A stretch of DNA of 64,000 nucleotides from Desemzia incerta (GTDB lineage: Bacteria > Bacillota > Bacilli > Lactobacillales > Carnobacteriaceae), in assembly GCF_900115825.1 (NCBI RefSeq), contig NZ_FOXW01000001.1, positions 124,001 through 188,000 on the forward strand, in the 5' to 3' direction. A program made the translations under genes and the position numbers. Shown here in pieces: positions 42,839 through 49,740 of the stretch; within the stretch, counting starts at the first letter, position 1, and each line of letters opens with the position of its first letter. The notes under the pieces were generated by a model, which did not search any database, had not been told where the DNA came from, and worked only from the letters and a program-made list of their open reading frames with translations.

Positions 42839-44242
42839 ATGAAACATCAAACATTGCGCCCATTTCCAAATGACTTTCTTTGGGGAGGCTCGACCAGTGC
42901 TTATCAAATAGAAGGGGCATGGAATGAAGGCGGAAAAGGACCTTCAGTTCAAGACACGAAGACCATCCCTAGTGACACATCTGATTTCAAAGTAGCTGCT
43001 GACCATTACCATCATTATAAAGAAGATGTAGCGATGTTAGCAGAAATGGGATTCAAAACGTATCGGTTCTCTATAGCTTGGACACGTATTGTTCCAGATG
43101 GCGACGGAGAGGTAAACGAAGAAGGAATCCAATTTTACGATAACTTGATTAATGAACTGTTAAAACATCGTATTGAACCTTTAGTAACGGTTTACCACTT
43201 TGATCTGCCTGCAGCATTAGAAGAAAAAGGTGGATGGAGCAACAGAGCAACGATTGAGGCTTTTGTACGTTACTGCGGGATTTTATTTGACCGCTTCGGG
43301 GATCGTGTCAAATTCTGGCAAACGATCAACGAACAAAACATGATGATTTTATCTGCTGGGGCAGTGATTGGCGGCGGAGCAACCACGATGAAAGAAACTT
43401 ATCAGCAAAACCACCATATGCTATTGGCTCAAGCTCGCGTGATGAAAGAGTGTCATGACAAATTGCCGGATGCTAAAATCGGACCTGCACCAAACATTTC
43501 AACGATTTATCCAAAAACAAATGATCCATTGGACATCCAAGCTGCGCAAACGTTTAATGCGGTACGCAACTGGCTGTATTTGGATATGGCTGTTTATGGA
43601 AGATACAATAATGTAGCCTGGGCTTTCTTAGAAGCCAATAATGCCACTCCAGATATGGAACCAGGTGATGAAGAGACGTTGAAATCTGGATTGGCTGATT
43701 TCATTGCATTTAATTACTACAGCTCCGGCACCGTAGAATATTACCCGTTGGAAGAAGAAACAGATTCCGTGGAGGCTGATCAGCAAAAAGGTCAAGGAGT
43801 ACCAGGATTTTTCCGACAAGTAGAACATGGCGCTCTTGATAAGACAGAATTTGGGTGGGAAATTGACCCAGAAGGATTGCGGATCACTGCAAATGATATT
43901 TACTCGCGCTATGCTTTACCGTTAGTGATCACTGAAAATGGTTTAGGCGGAAGAGACACATTGACAGAAGACGGTAAAATCCATGACACTTATCGAATCA
44001 ATTACTTGCGCGATCATATCAAGCAAGTTCAATTGGCGATCACAGACGGTGTAGAACTATTTGGTTACTGCCCATGGAGTGCAATTGATTTGATCAGTAC
44101 TCATGAAGGTTTCCGCAAGCGTTATGGCTTTGTTTACGTAAATCGTTCTGACTTTGATTTGAAAGACCTTTCAAGGTTACGCAAAGACAGCTTCTATTGG
44201 TATAAAGATGTTATTGCATCAAATGGTGAAAATCTAGCATAA
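42839..44242 (+). CDS. Glycoside hydrolase family 1, 6-phospho-beta-glucosidase
   Basis: 467 residues, full-length GH1 barrel. Acid/base Glu in QTINEQN (Glu-Gln instead of Glu-Pro) and nucleophile Glu in VITENGLGG. At the aglycone end IDLISTHEGFRKRYGFVYV has Ser where free-sugar beta-glucosidases have Glu-Trp, as in 6-phospho-specific enzymes such as BglA and AscB. It would hydrolyse PTS-imported 6-phospho-beta-glucosides. AAGGAGG ribosome site. It stands alone between operator and terminator. Confidence 0.92.
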   Translation: MKHQTLRPFPNDFLWGGSTSAYQIEGAWNEGGKGPSVQDTKTIPSDTSDFKVAADHYHHYKEDVAMLAEMGFKTYRFSIAWTRIVPDGDGEVNEEGIQFYDNLINELLKHRIEPLVTVYHFDLPAALEEKGGWSNRATIEAFVRYCGILFDRFGDRVKFWQTINEQNMMILSAGAVIGGGATTMKETYQQNHHMLLAQARVMKECHDKLPDAKIGPAPNISTIYPKTNDPLDIQAAQTFNAVRNWLYLDMAVYGRYNNVAWAFLEANNATPDMEPGDEETLKSGLADFIAFNYYSSGTVEYYPLEEETDSVEADQQKGQGVPGFFRQVEHGALDKTEFGWEIDPEGLRITANDIYSRYALPLVITENGLGGRDTLTEDGKIHDTYRINYLRDHIKQVQLAITDGVELFGYCPWSAIDLISTHEGFRKRYGFVYVNRSDFDLKDLSRLRKDSFYWYKDVIASNGENLA

Positions 44243-44245
44243 ACC

Positions 44246-44285
44246 AAAAGCAGTTTAGAGATGAATGTGTCTCTAAACTGCTTTT
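44246..44285. terminator. Bidirectional terminator between the GH1 and DUF368 genes
   Basis: AAAAGCAGTTTAGAGA pairs with TCTCTAAACTGCTTTT with an 8-nt loop. Confidence 0.92.
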
Positions 44286-44303
44286 ATTGATTATAAAAAG
44301 GGT

Positions 44304-45176
44304 TTATTTAGAATATTTTTCTTCAATTCCGCTGAACCAGTAAGAGAAAACAATACCGATGATGAGCATTACGATAGAGAATACCAGTGTCATAGCAAAT
44401 GAAAGTCCTGATGAAGCCAAACCTTCTGTTGAAAATGCTGGGAAAATGACGGTCGGAAAAATCGCCAATGATGAACCAATGACCATACCTAAGATAAAGT
44501 GGTACATTTTAGCGTAAAAGCGATCGAACAACCAACTAGCTAATTTAGCTAACAATAGTACACACAGTATACCACCAAGAACTAACGGAATAATAACACT
44601 AAAATCAAATGCGCTGATACCAGCAGACATTTTTTCATATAAACCAAAATAAATTAGGAAGTTGCTGGGGCTCATCCCTGGAACGATCACACCAAGACCA
44701 ATCAAAGCACCAGAGAACATCCATGTTAAAAATCCAGGAGCTAACTGCGTCAATGATTGTCCACCAATGACCATCAATAAGAACAGCCCAACAGCACTCA
44801 CGACAAGAATACTCATATCTGCTGCACTGCGACCTTGTTTTCCGGCACTTTTCCATAAAGAAGGGAAGGTTCCTACAACAAAGCCAATAAACAAACAGGT
44901 AAACATAGCTTCATATTGCCCAAAAGCTTTCTCCACAAAGGCAGAGAAAATCACTACCCCTATGACTCCACCTATACCGACTGGCAAAAAGTAACGCACA
45001 TTTCTTGCAAAATTTTTGGTAATATTGGCTAAGAAATCAATAATTTCGTCATACAAACCAAAAATAACGGCTAATACGCCACCTGATAAACCTGGTAAGA
45101 TTCCGCCGATTCCTACAGCAGCCCCTTTAAGTAATCTAATAAACCAATCTCTCGATGAGTTTTTCTCGTTTATCAC
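44304..45176 (-). CDS. DUF368 membrane protein, PopT-like undecaprenyl-phosphate translocase
   Basis: 290 residues with about nine membrane segments and the duplicated signature GGILPGLSGGVLAV (near 22) and GLGVIVPGMSPSNFL (near 162), which defines DUF368. Members were recently shown to recycle the lipid carrier undecaprenyl phosphate across the membrane (PopT). It starts at a GTG at 45176 with AAGGAGAG ten bases upstream; an ATG nearer the site is out of frame. It is monocistronic among sugar genes, with no obvious link to them. The PopT role is inferred from the family. Confidence 0.86.
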   Translation of the reverse strand: MINEKNSSRDWFIRLLKGAAVGIGGILPGLSGGVLAVIFGLYDEIIDFLANITKNFARNVRYFLPVGIGGVIGVVIFSAFVEKAFGQYEAMFTCLFIGFVVGTFPSLWKSAGKQGRSAADMSILVVSAVGLFLLMVIGGQSLTQLAPGFLTWMFSGALIGLGVIVPGMSPSNFLIYFGLYEKMSAGISAFDFSVIIPLVLGGILCVLLLAKLASWLFDRFYAKMYHFILGMVIGSSLAIFPTVIFPAFSTEGLASSGLSFAMTLVFSIVMLIIGIVFSYWFSGIEEKYSK

Positions 45177-45315
45177 TCATTTTCTCTCCTTTAAGAACTA
45201 CTTTTTTCAATAAGTTTCATTATAAACAGAATTTGTGACGATACACAAGCATTTATACAAAACGTAATAAAACATTAAAAGTATATGGATAGACAAATTA
45301 TCTTAAAAAAATTCT

Positions 45316-45380
45316 AGAAAACGCTTGCCTATATCATTTAGTTATATTAAAATTAAGTCATAAATAAGTAAGCGCTTACA
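45316..45380 (+). promoter_or_regulatory. Two cre-like sites upstream of the first EIIC gene
   Basis: AGAAAACGCTTGCC (45316-45329) matches the consensus at 12 of 14. AGTAAGCGCTTACA (45367-45380) matches at 13 of 14 and contains the perfect palindrome GTAAGCGCTTAC. Both lie >110 bp upstream of the gene, so a long leader is likely. Confidence 0.75.
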
Positions 45381-45383
45381 AAA

Positions 45384-45501
45384 AAGGAAGGAGGATAGCA
45401 TTAAGCGCAAAGAAGTCTCTATTTTTTTGTCACCTTTTTCAATTACTCGTTTATTATATGGCATGATTAATGCATTTATTAGGAGGAAAAAGAATGGATA
45501 A
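45384..45501 (+). other. Leader with a strong ribosome site but no normal start codon
   Basis: AAGGAAGGAGG (45385-45395) is a near-ideal Shine-Dalgarno sequence with no ATG, GTG or TTG at usable distance. ATT (45400) sits five bases after it and opens a 33-codon frame ending at TAA 45499-45501, overlapping the EIIC start codon by four codon positions in another frame. It could be a leader peptide with AUU start or a relic gene. The region 45402-45470 otherwise shows nothing. Low certainty. Confidence 0.35.
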
Positions 45502-46837
45502 GGTTATGAATTTTCTTGAAGAAAAAATGGCGCCAATTGCTTATAAATTAGATTCCAATCGGTATTTAACAGCTATCAAAAGTGGTTTTTTTGCAGCAAT
45601 GTCTATCTTGATTATTGGTTCGGTTTTTTTACTATTAGCTAACTTGCCAATTAACGGATATGCAGATTTTATGGCCAATATTTTTGGCGACAACTGGTCA
45701 GAATTCTTTATGGTTCCTTATAACATGACGATGAATATCATGACACCGTTCGTAATTGTAGGGATAGCTAAATCATTGTCAAGCCATTATAAAGTAGATG
45801 ATGTAGCAGGTATTGTATTATCTTTAGTAGCTTTCCTTATTCTTACACCTAGTTTAGTAACACCTGAAGGCGCAACTGGTATCCCTGCTTCTAACTTAAG
45901 TGCCAGCGGTTTATTTGTTGGTATGATCACAGCCATCTTAGCTACTGAAATTATGAGAGCTGTCATACAACGTGGTTGGGTCATCAGAATGCCTGAATCT
46001 GTTCCAAGTAACGTAGCACGTTCTTTCTCTTCATTGATTCCTGGACTTTTTGTTATTCTATCTTTTAACATTATCAGAATGTTGTTTACTTTGACTCCAT
46101 TTGAAACAGCACACAACTTTATTTTTGAAGTGTTGCAAACACCTTTATTAGCTTTAGGCGGATCACTTCCAGCTATGATTATTGTCTTATTATTTGAAGC
46201 TATTTTATGGTCTTTTGGTATCCACGGATCTCAAATCGTATCTGGTGTAATGTCACCGATCTGGTTGTCTTTGACTGCTGGAAACGCTGAGGCTTTTGCA
46301 GCAGGACAAGCTTTGCCGAACATCATCAACTCTCAATTTTACGACAATTTTATCAAACTTGGAGGAGCAGGAAGTACATTAGGGTTAGCGTTATGTGCAT
46401 TATTCTTTGCAAAATCCAAACAATTTAAGACTTTAGGTAAACTAGCTATCGGACCTGGGCTGTTCAATATTAATGAGCCATTAGTATTTGGTATTCCTAT
46501 TGTATTGAATCCTATCATGTTGATTCCGTTTATTATAAATCCAATCATTATGGCTGTTGTTGCTTATGTAGCGATGTCTACAGGTCTGGTGAATGTCGCT
46601 AATGGCGTCAATATCCCATGGACAACTCCTCCAATCTTCTCCGGATTCTTGGTCAGTGGTTGGACAGGAGCGCTATTACAAGTCTTCCAAATTGGATTAG
46701 GCGGATTAGTATACTATCCATTCTTCAAAATGGTTGACCAAAAAGCTTATATGGTAGAACAAGGAAAATCTGAAGAAGAGATTCTTGCAGAACAAACTTC
46801 TGATACAAATGCACCGACCGGAACACCAACAGCTTAA
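45494..46837 (+). CDS. celB: PTS EIIC permease, lactose/cellobiose family (copy 1)
   Basis: 447 residues from the ATG at 45494, set by AGGAGGAA seven bases before; the ATG at 45470 is unsupported. About ten membrane segments. EIIC hallmarks: FGIHGSQIVSGVMSPI and the sugar-binding-region motif IGPGLFNINEPLVFGIPIVLNP. The Thr-rich C-terminal tail (SEEEILAEQTSDTN) lacks an EIIA or EIIB domain. No EIIA or EIIB gene lies in the window, so it relies on components encoded elsewhere. cre-like sites upstream. Likely cellobiose or aryl-beta-glucoside uptake. Confidence 0.9.
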   Translation: MDKVMNFLEEKMAPIAYKLDSNRYLTAIKSGFFAAMSILIIGSVFLLLANLPINGYADFMANIFGDNWSEFFMVPYNMTMNIMTPFVIVGIAKSLSSHYKVDDVAGIVLSLVAFLILTPSLVTPEGATGIPASNLSASGLFVGMITAILATEIMRAVIQRGWVIRMPESVPSNVARSFSSLIPGLFVILSFNIIRMLFTLTPFETAHNFIFEVLQTPLLALGGSLPAMIIVLLFEAILWSFGIHGSQIVSGVMSPIWLSLTAGNAEAFAAGQALPNIINSQFYDNFIKLGGAGSTLGLALCALFFAKSKQFKTLGKLAIGPGLFNINEPLVFGIPIVLNPIMLIPFIINPIIMAVVAYVAMSTGLVNVANGVNIPWTTPPIFSGFLVSGWTGALLQVFQIGLGGLVYYPFFKMVDQKAYMVEQGKSEEEILAEQTSDTNAPTGTPTA

Positions 46838-46850
46838 TTCTAAGTTGAGA

Positions 46851-46902
46851 GCACAAAAAACGATTCATTCTATTTTACTAGAATGAATCGTTTTTTTTGT
46901 GC
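46851..46902. terminator. Bidirectional terminator
   Basis: CGATTCATTCT (46861-46871) pairs with AGAATGAATCG (46880-46890), extended by GCACAAAAAA (46851-46860) with TTTTTTTTGTGC (46891-46902), around an 8-nt loop. Confidence 0.92.
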
Positions 46903-46905
46903 TTA

Positions 46906-47766
46906 CTATACTTCAGAAGAGTCATCGACAAACTTCCCATGACTTGGAACAGCCAATTCATCAAATTGATTTGCAAGATGCTTTAATTTCTCTGTTAGTT
47001 CAGCGCCTTGCATCAAAGGACCGTGTCCGGTCACCGCAATAATAGGTTCTAATGAAGCTAACTTTTGTACGGATTCTTTAGCCGCTGGCCAATCCGTTGT
47101 TAAATATCTTGGAGGTCCGCTCAATTCTTTCTTTTGAGTCAGTACATGATAAAGAGATTCTTGTTTAGTCGTTACGAAAGCATCTGCTGCTATTAAGAGA
47201 CGATCTTTTTCTCTAAACAAAGCTACTTGACCTGGAGTATGTCCAGGAACGTGAATCCATTTGAAATCAGGCAGGTGAGGAACTGTTCCGTCAGCCGGTA
47301 ATGAATGGATGTGTGAGGCTAAATTAATGGGTTCGACAGGGAAAGCTGCTGACATTTTAGCAATTAATCCGCCTTCTACAGTAGAATCCCCAGTAGGATA
47401 GCTTTCTTTTCCTGTAAGGTACGGAAGTTCCAATTCATGAGCATATACAGGAACGTCCCAGTGATTTACCAATTCAATGACTGAGCCTACATGATCAAAA
47501 TGTCCATGGGTCAAGATGATGGCTTTTGGACGACTGTCCTTTCCAAAACGTTCTTCCACGGCCGCAATGATGTCTTCAGATCGATTAGGTGTACCAGCAT
47601 CAACGAGTACAAAATCCCCACTCACAATGTCTCCAATCATATACAAATTAACAAATTGAACAGTGTACAAATAAACATCCGGTGTTACTTCTCTTCCTTC
47701 ATTTCGTTTGCGAGAGGTCATAGGAATAGTTTTATAGTCATTTCCATAATACATAGATGAATCCAT
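46906..47766 (-). CDS. MBL-fold metallo-hydrolase
   Basis: 286 residues. Zinc motif HGHFDHVGS (H-x-H-x-D-H) at ~101-109, HVPGHTPGQ as the second His site, and TGHGPL for the third. The fold covers lactonases, glyoxalase II and sulfur transferases; nothing here narrows it. AAGGAGGCT precedes the ATG. It is transcribed alone, divergent from the GH4 gene across a 208-bp gap. Confidence 0.88.
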   Translation of the reverse strand: MDSSMYYGNDYKTIPMTSRKRNEGREVTPDVYLYTVQFVNLYMIGDIVSGDFVLVDAGTPNRSEDIIAAVEERFGKDSRPKAIILTHGHFDHVGSVIELVNHWDVPVYAHELELPYLTGKESYPTGDSTVEGGLIAKMSAAFPVEPINLASHIHSLPADGTVPHLPDFKWIHVPGHTPGQVALFREKDRLLIAADAFVTTKQESLYHVLTQKKELSGPPRYLTTDWPAAKESVQKLASLEPIIAVTGHGPLMQGAELTEKLKHLANQFDELAVPSHGKFVDDSSEV

Positions 47767-47902
47767 AATTAGCCTCCTTATAATAAAGTTTTAGACACCA
47801 TCATTCTAACAAGTAAATAAAAAAAGTTCAGTTGATACCTCTTGGTTAACGATGATTTTCTTGTCGAATGATTTATTGTTGAAGATTCTTTTGGAATAAA
47901 GC

Positions 47903-47932
47903 TTGACTGTAATGGATTACACAAATTATAGT
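47903..47932 (+). promoter_or_regulatory. Promoter of the GH4 gene with palindromic operator
   Basis: TTGACT (47903-47908), 18-bp spacer, TATAGT (47927-47932). TGTAATGGATTACA (47908-47921) is the palindrome also found at 42776-42789, at the identical place relative to the -35 and -10. Confidence 0.85.
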
Positions 47933-47947
47933 GAAGACGTAATCAAA

Positions 47948-47961
47948 AGAAAACGTTTTCC
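47948..47961 (+). promoter_or_regulatory. cre-like site upstream of GH4
   Basis: AGAAAACGTTTTCC has a perfect GAAAACGTTTTC core (12 of 14 overall). It lies between promoter and ribosome site, suiting CcpA roadblock repression. Confidence 0.75.
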
Positions 47962-47974
47962 AAGGAGGATAACA

Positions 47975-49405
47975 ATGACTAAAGAAGCTTTGAAAATTGT
48001 TACAATTGGTGGAGGTTCAAGTTATACACCTGAATTGATCGAAGGATACATCAAGCGTAAAGATCAATTGCCTATCAAAGATATCGTGCTGGTGGATATT
48101 GAAGAGGGAAAAGAAAAGTTAGAAATTGTTGGAGAAATGGCAAAACGAATGGTAAAAGCTGCGGGACTAGATTGGAACGTAGAACTGACATTAGACCGTA
48201 AAACAGCTTTAAAAGGCGCTGACTTCGTGACCACTCAATTTAGAGTCGGTTTACTGGATGCACGTGTGAAAGATGAACGAATTCCTTTGTCACACGGCGT
48301 TTTAGGACAAGAAACAAATGGAGCAGGCGGAATGTTGAAAGCTTTCCGTACGATTCCGGTTATTTTAGATATTATTGAAGATATGAAAGAACAATGTCCA
48401 GATGCTTGGTTGGTCAACTTTACAAATCCAGCTGGAATGGTTACTGAAGCAGCAATCAAAGTAGGTGGATGGGAAAGAACAGTTGGTTTATGTAATGTGC
48501 CGATCGGTCACTGCTCATCAGCTTCAGAAAAATTAGGAATTCCTGAAAATGAATTGTTCTTTAAATTTGCGGGAATCAATCATTTCCATTGGCATCGTGT
48601 ATGGGACAAAACTGGAAAAGAAAGAACAGCCGAATTGATCGATATTCTTTACGGACCTGATCAAAATGAAGACAACAATCATTTGAAAAATATCCATAGT
48701 GCTTCATTCCACTATGAACAAATCAAAGACTTAGGCATGCTGCCATGCGGATACCACCGTTACTACTATATTGAAGATGAAATGCTGCAACATTCGATTG
48801 AAGAGTTTGAAAAAGGAGAAACAAGAGCTCAAGTCGTAAAAGAAACAGAAAGACGCTTATTCGAACTTTACAAAGATCCAGCATTGGATTACAAACCAGA
48901 AGAATTATCTCAACGCGGCGGAACACACTATAGTGATGCAGCGTGTGAGATCATCGCTTCTATCCAAAACGACAAACGCACAGAAATGGTCGTGTCGACT
49001 CAAAACAACGGCACAATCACTGATTTGCCATACGACAGTATCGTTGAGGTTTCTGGTGTGGTTACGGCTCATGGAGTAGAACCGTATAACTGGGGTGCAT
49101 TCCCGTCAGGAGCTGCAAGAGGAATCATCCAAAATATGAAAGGGATGGAAGAAACAGTTATTCGTGCAGCAGTAGAAGGGAACTATGGGGCTGCATTACA
49201 GGCCTTCACAGTAAATCCCTTAGTGCCAGGCGGAACGATGGCTAAAACGATTTTAGATGAATTACTTTATGCCCACAAAGATCATTTGCCGCAATTTGCC
49301 GATAAAATCAAAGAAATAGAAGAGACTCAACCTGAAACAGTTGCGTATGTCGATGAATTGATGAAAAGCAATAATCCTGCTTTAGTAGGAAACGTAGAAA
49401 ACTAA
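47975..49405 (+). CDS. 6-phospho-beta-glucosidase, GH4 family
   Basis: 476 residues from the ATG at 47975 (AAGGAGGAT eight bases upstream; the frame open further upstream crosses the promoter). GH4 uses NAD and a metal. The dinucleotide loop TIGGGSSYTPELIEGYIKR is at the N-terminus. Metal ligands are the Cys in GLCNVPIGH and the His in NHFHWH. It hydrolyses 6-phospho-beta-glucosides by redox-elimination. It complements the two GH1 enzymes with a different mechanism. It shares its operator with the first GH1 promoter. Confidence 0.93.
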   Translation: MTKEALKIVTIGGGSSYTPELIEGYIKRKDQLPIKDIVLVDIEEGKEKLEIVGEMAKRMVKAAGLDWNVELTLDRKTALKGADFVTTQFRVGLLDARVKDERIPLSHGVLGQETNGAGGMLKAFRTIPVILDIIEDMKEQCPDAWLVNFTNPAGMVTEAAIKVGGWERTVGLCNVPIGHCSSASEKLGIPENELFFKFAGINHFHWHRVWDKTGKERTAELIDILYGPDQNEDNNHLKNIHSASFHYEQIKDLGMLPCGYHRYYYIEDEMLQHSIEEFEKGETRAQVVKETERRLFELYKDPALDYKPEELSQRGGTHYSDAACEIIASIQNDKRTEMVVSTQNNGTITDLPYDSIVEVSGVVTAHGVEPYNWGAFPSGAARGIIQNMKGMEETVIRAAVEGNYGAALQAFTVNPLVPGGTMAKTILDELLYAHKDHLPQFADKIKEIEETQPETVAYVDELMKSNNPALVGNVEN

Positions 49406-49416
49406 TCAAAAAGAGG

Positions 49417-49456
49417 AACAAGCAGTCAATGTTAGAAACTTGACTGCTTGTTTTAT
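49417..49456 (+). terminator. GH4 terminator
   Basis: AACAAGCAGTCAA (49417-49429) pairs with TTGACTGCTTGTT (49440-49452), then TTATTTT. Confidence 0.88.
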
Positions 49457-49499
49457 TTTGGTAGTGGAAGGAGAGTCTGGATTTAGGTGAAACGGGTGC

Positions 49500-49650
49500 T
49501 GTTTTCGGCCATGGTGATCAAAGATGATGTGCTCATGGCCGATAAAAAATGAGTTTGGGCCATAAGCGCGGTTTTATAGTAGCTGATGGCAGAAATACAG
49601 ACAATAGTCGGCCATGAGGGTGAACACCCAGCTGCTCATGGCCGGACTTT
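49500..49650. repeat. Three-unit ~52-bp palindromic array, different palindrome
   Basis: GGCCAT starts at 49507, 49558 and 49610 and the mate ATGGC at 49535, 49586 and 49638, so the period is 51-52 bp. Best copies: CGGCCATG...CATGGCCG (49506-49541) and CGGCCATGAG...CTCATGGCCG (49609-49644). The middle copy is degraded. GC content is higher than the surroundings. Confidence 0.85.
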
Positions 49651-49684
49651 TGTTGAAAAGAAGCAGCACAAATTTAGGCAAACA

Positions 49685-49726
49685 AAAAAACCTCCAACAA
49701 GAAATTAATTTCTTGTCGGAGGTTTT
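49685..49726 (-). terminator. Terminator of the P-type ATPase gene
   Basis: CCTCC / GGAGG with inner ACAAGAAA / TTTCTTGT and a TTAA loop; the minus strand ends in a T-run. Confidence 0.9.
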
Positions 49727-49740
49727 ACATCATGAATCGA

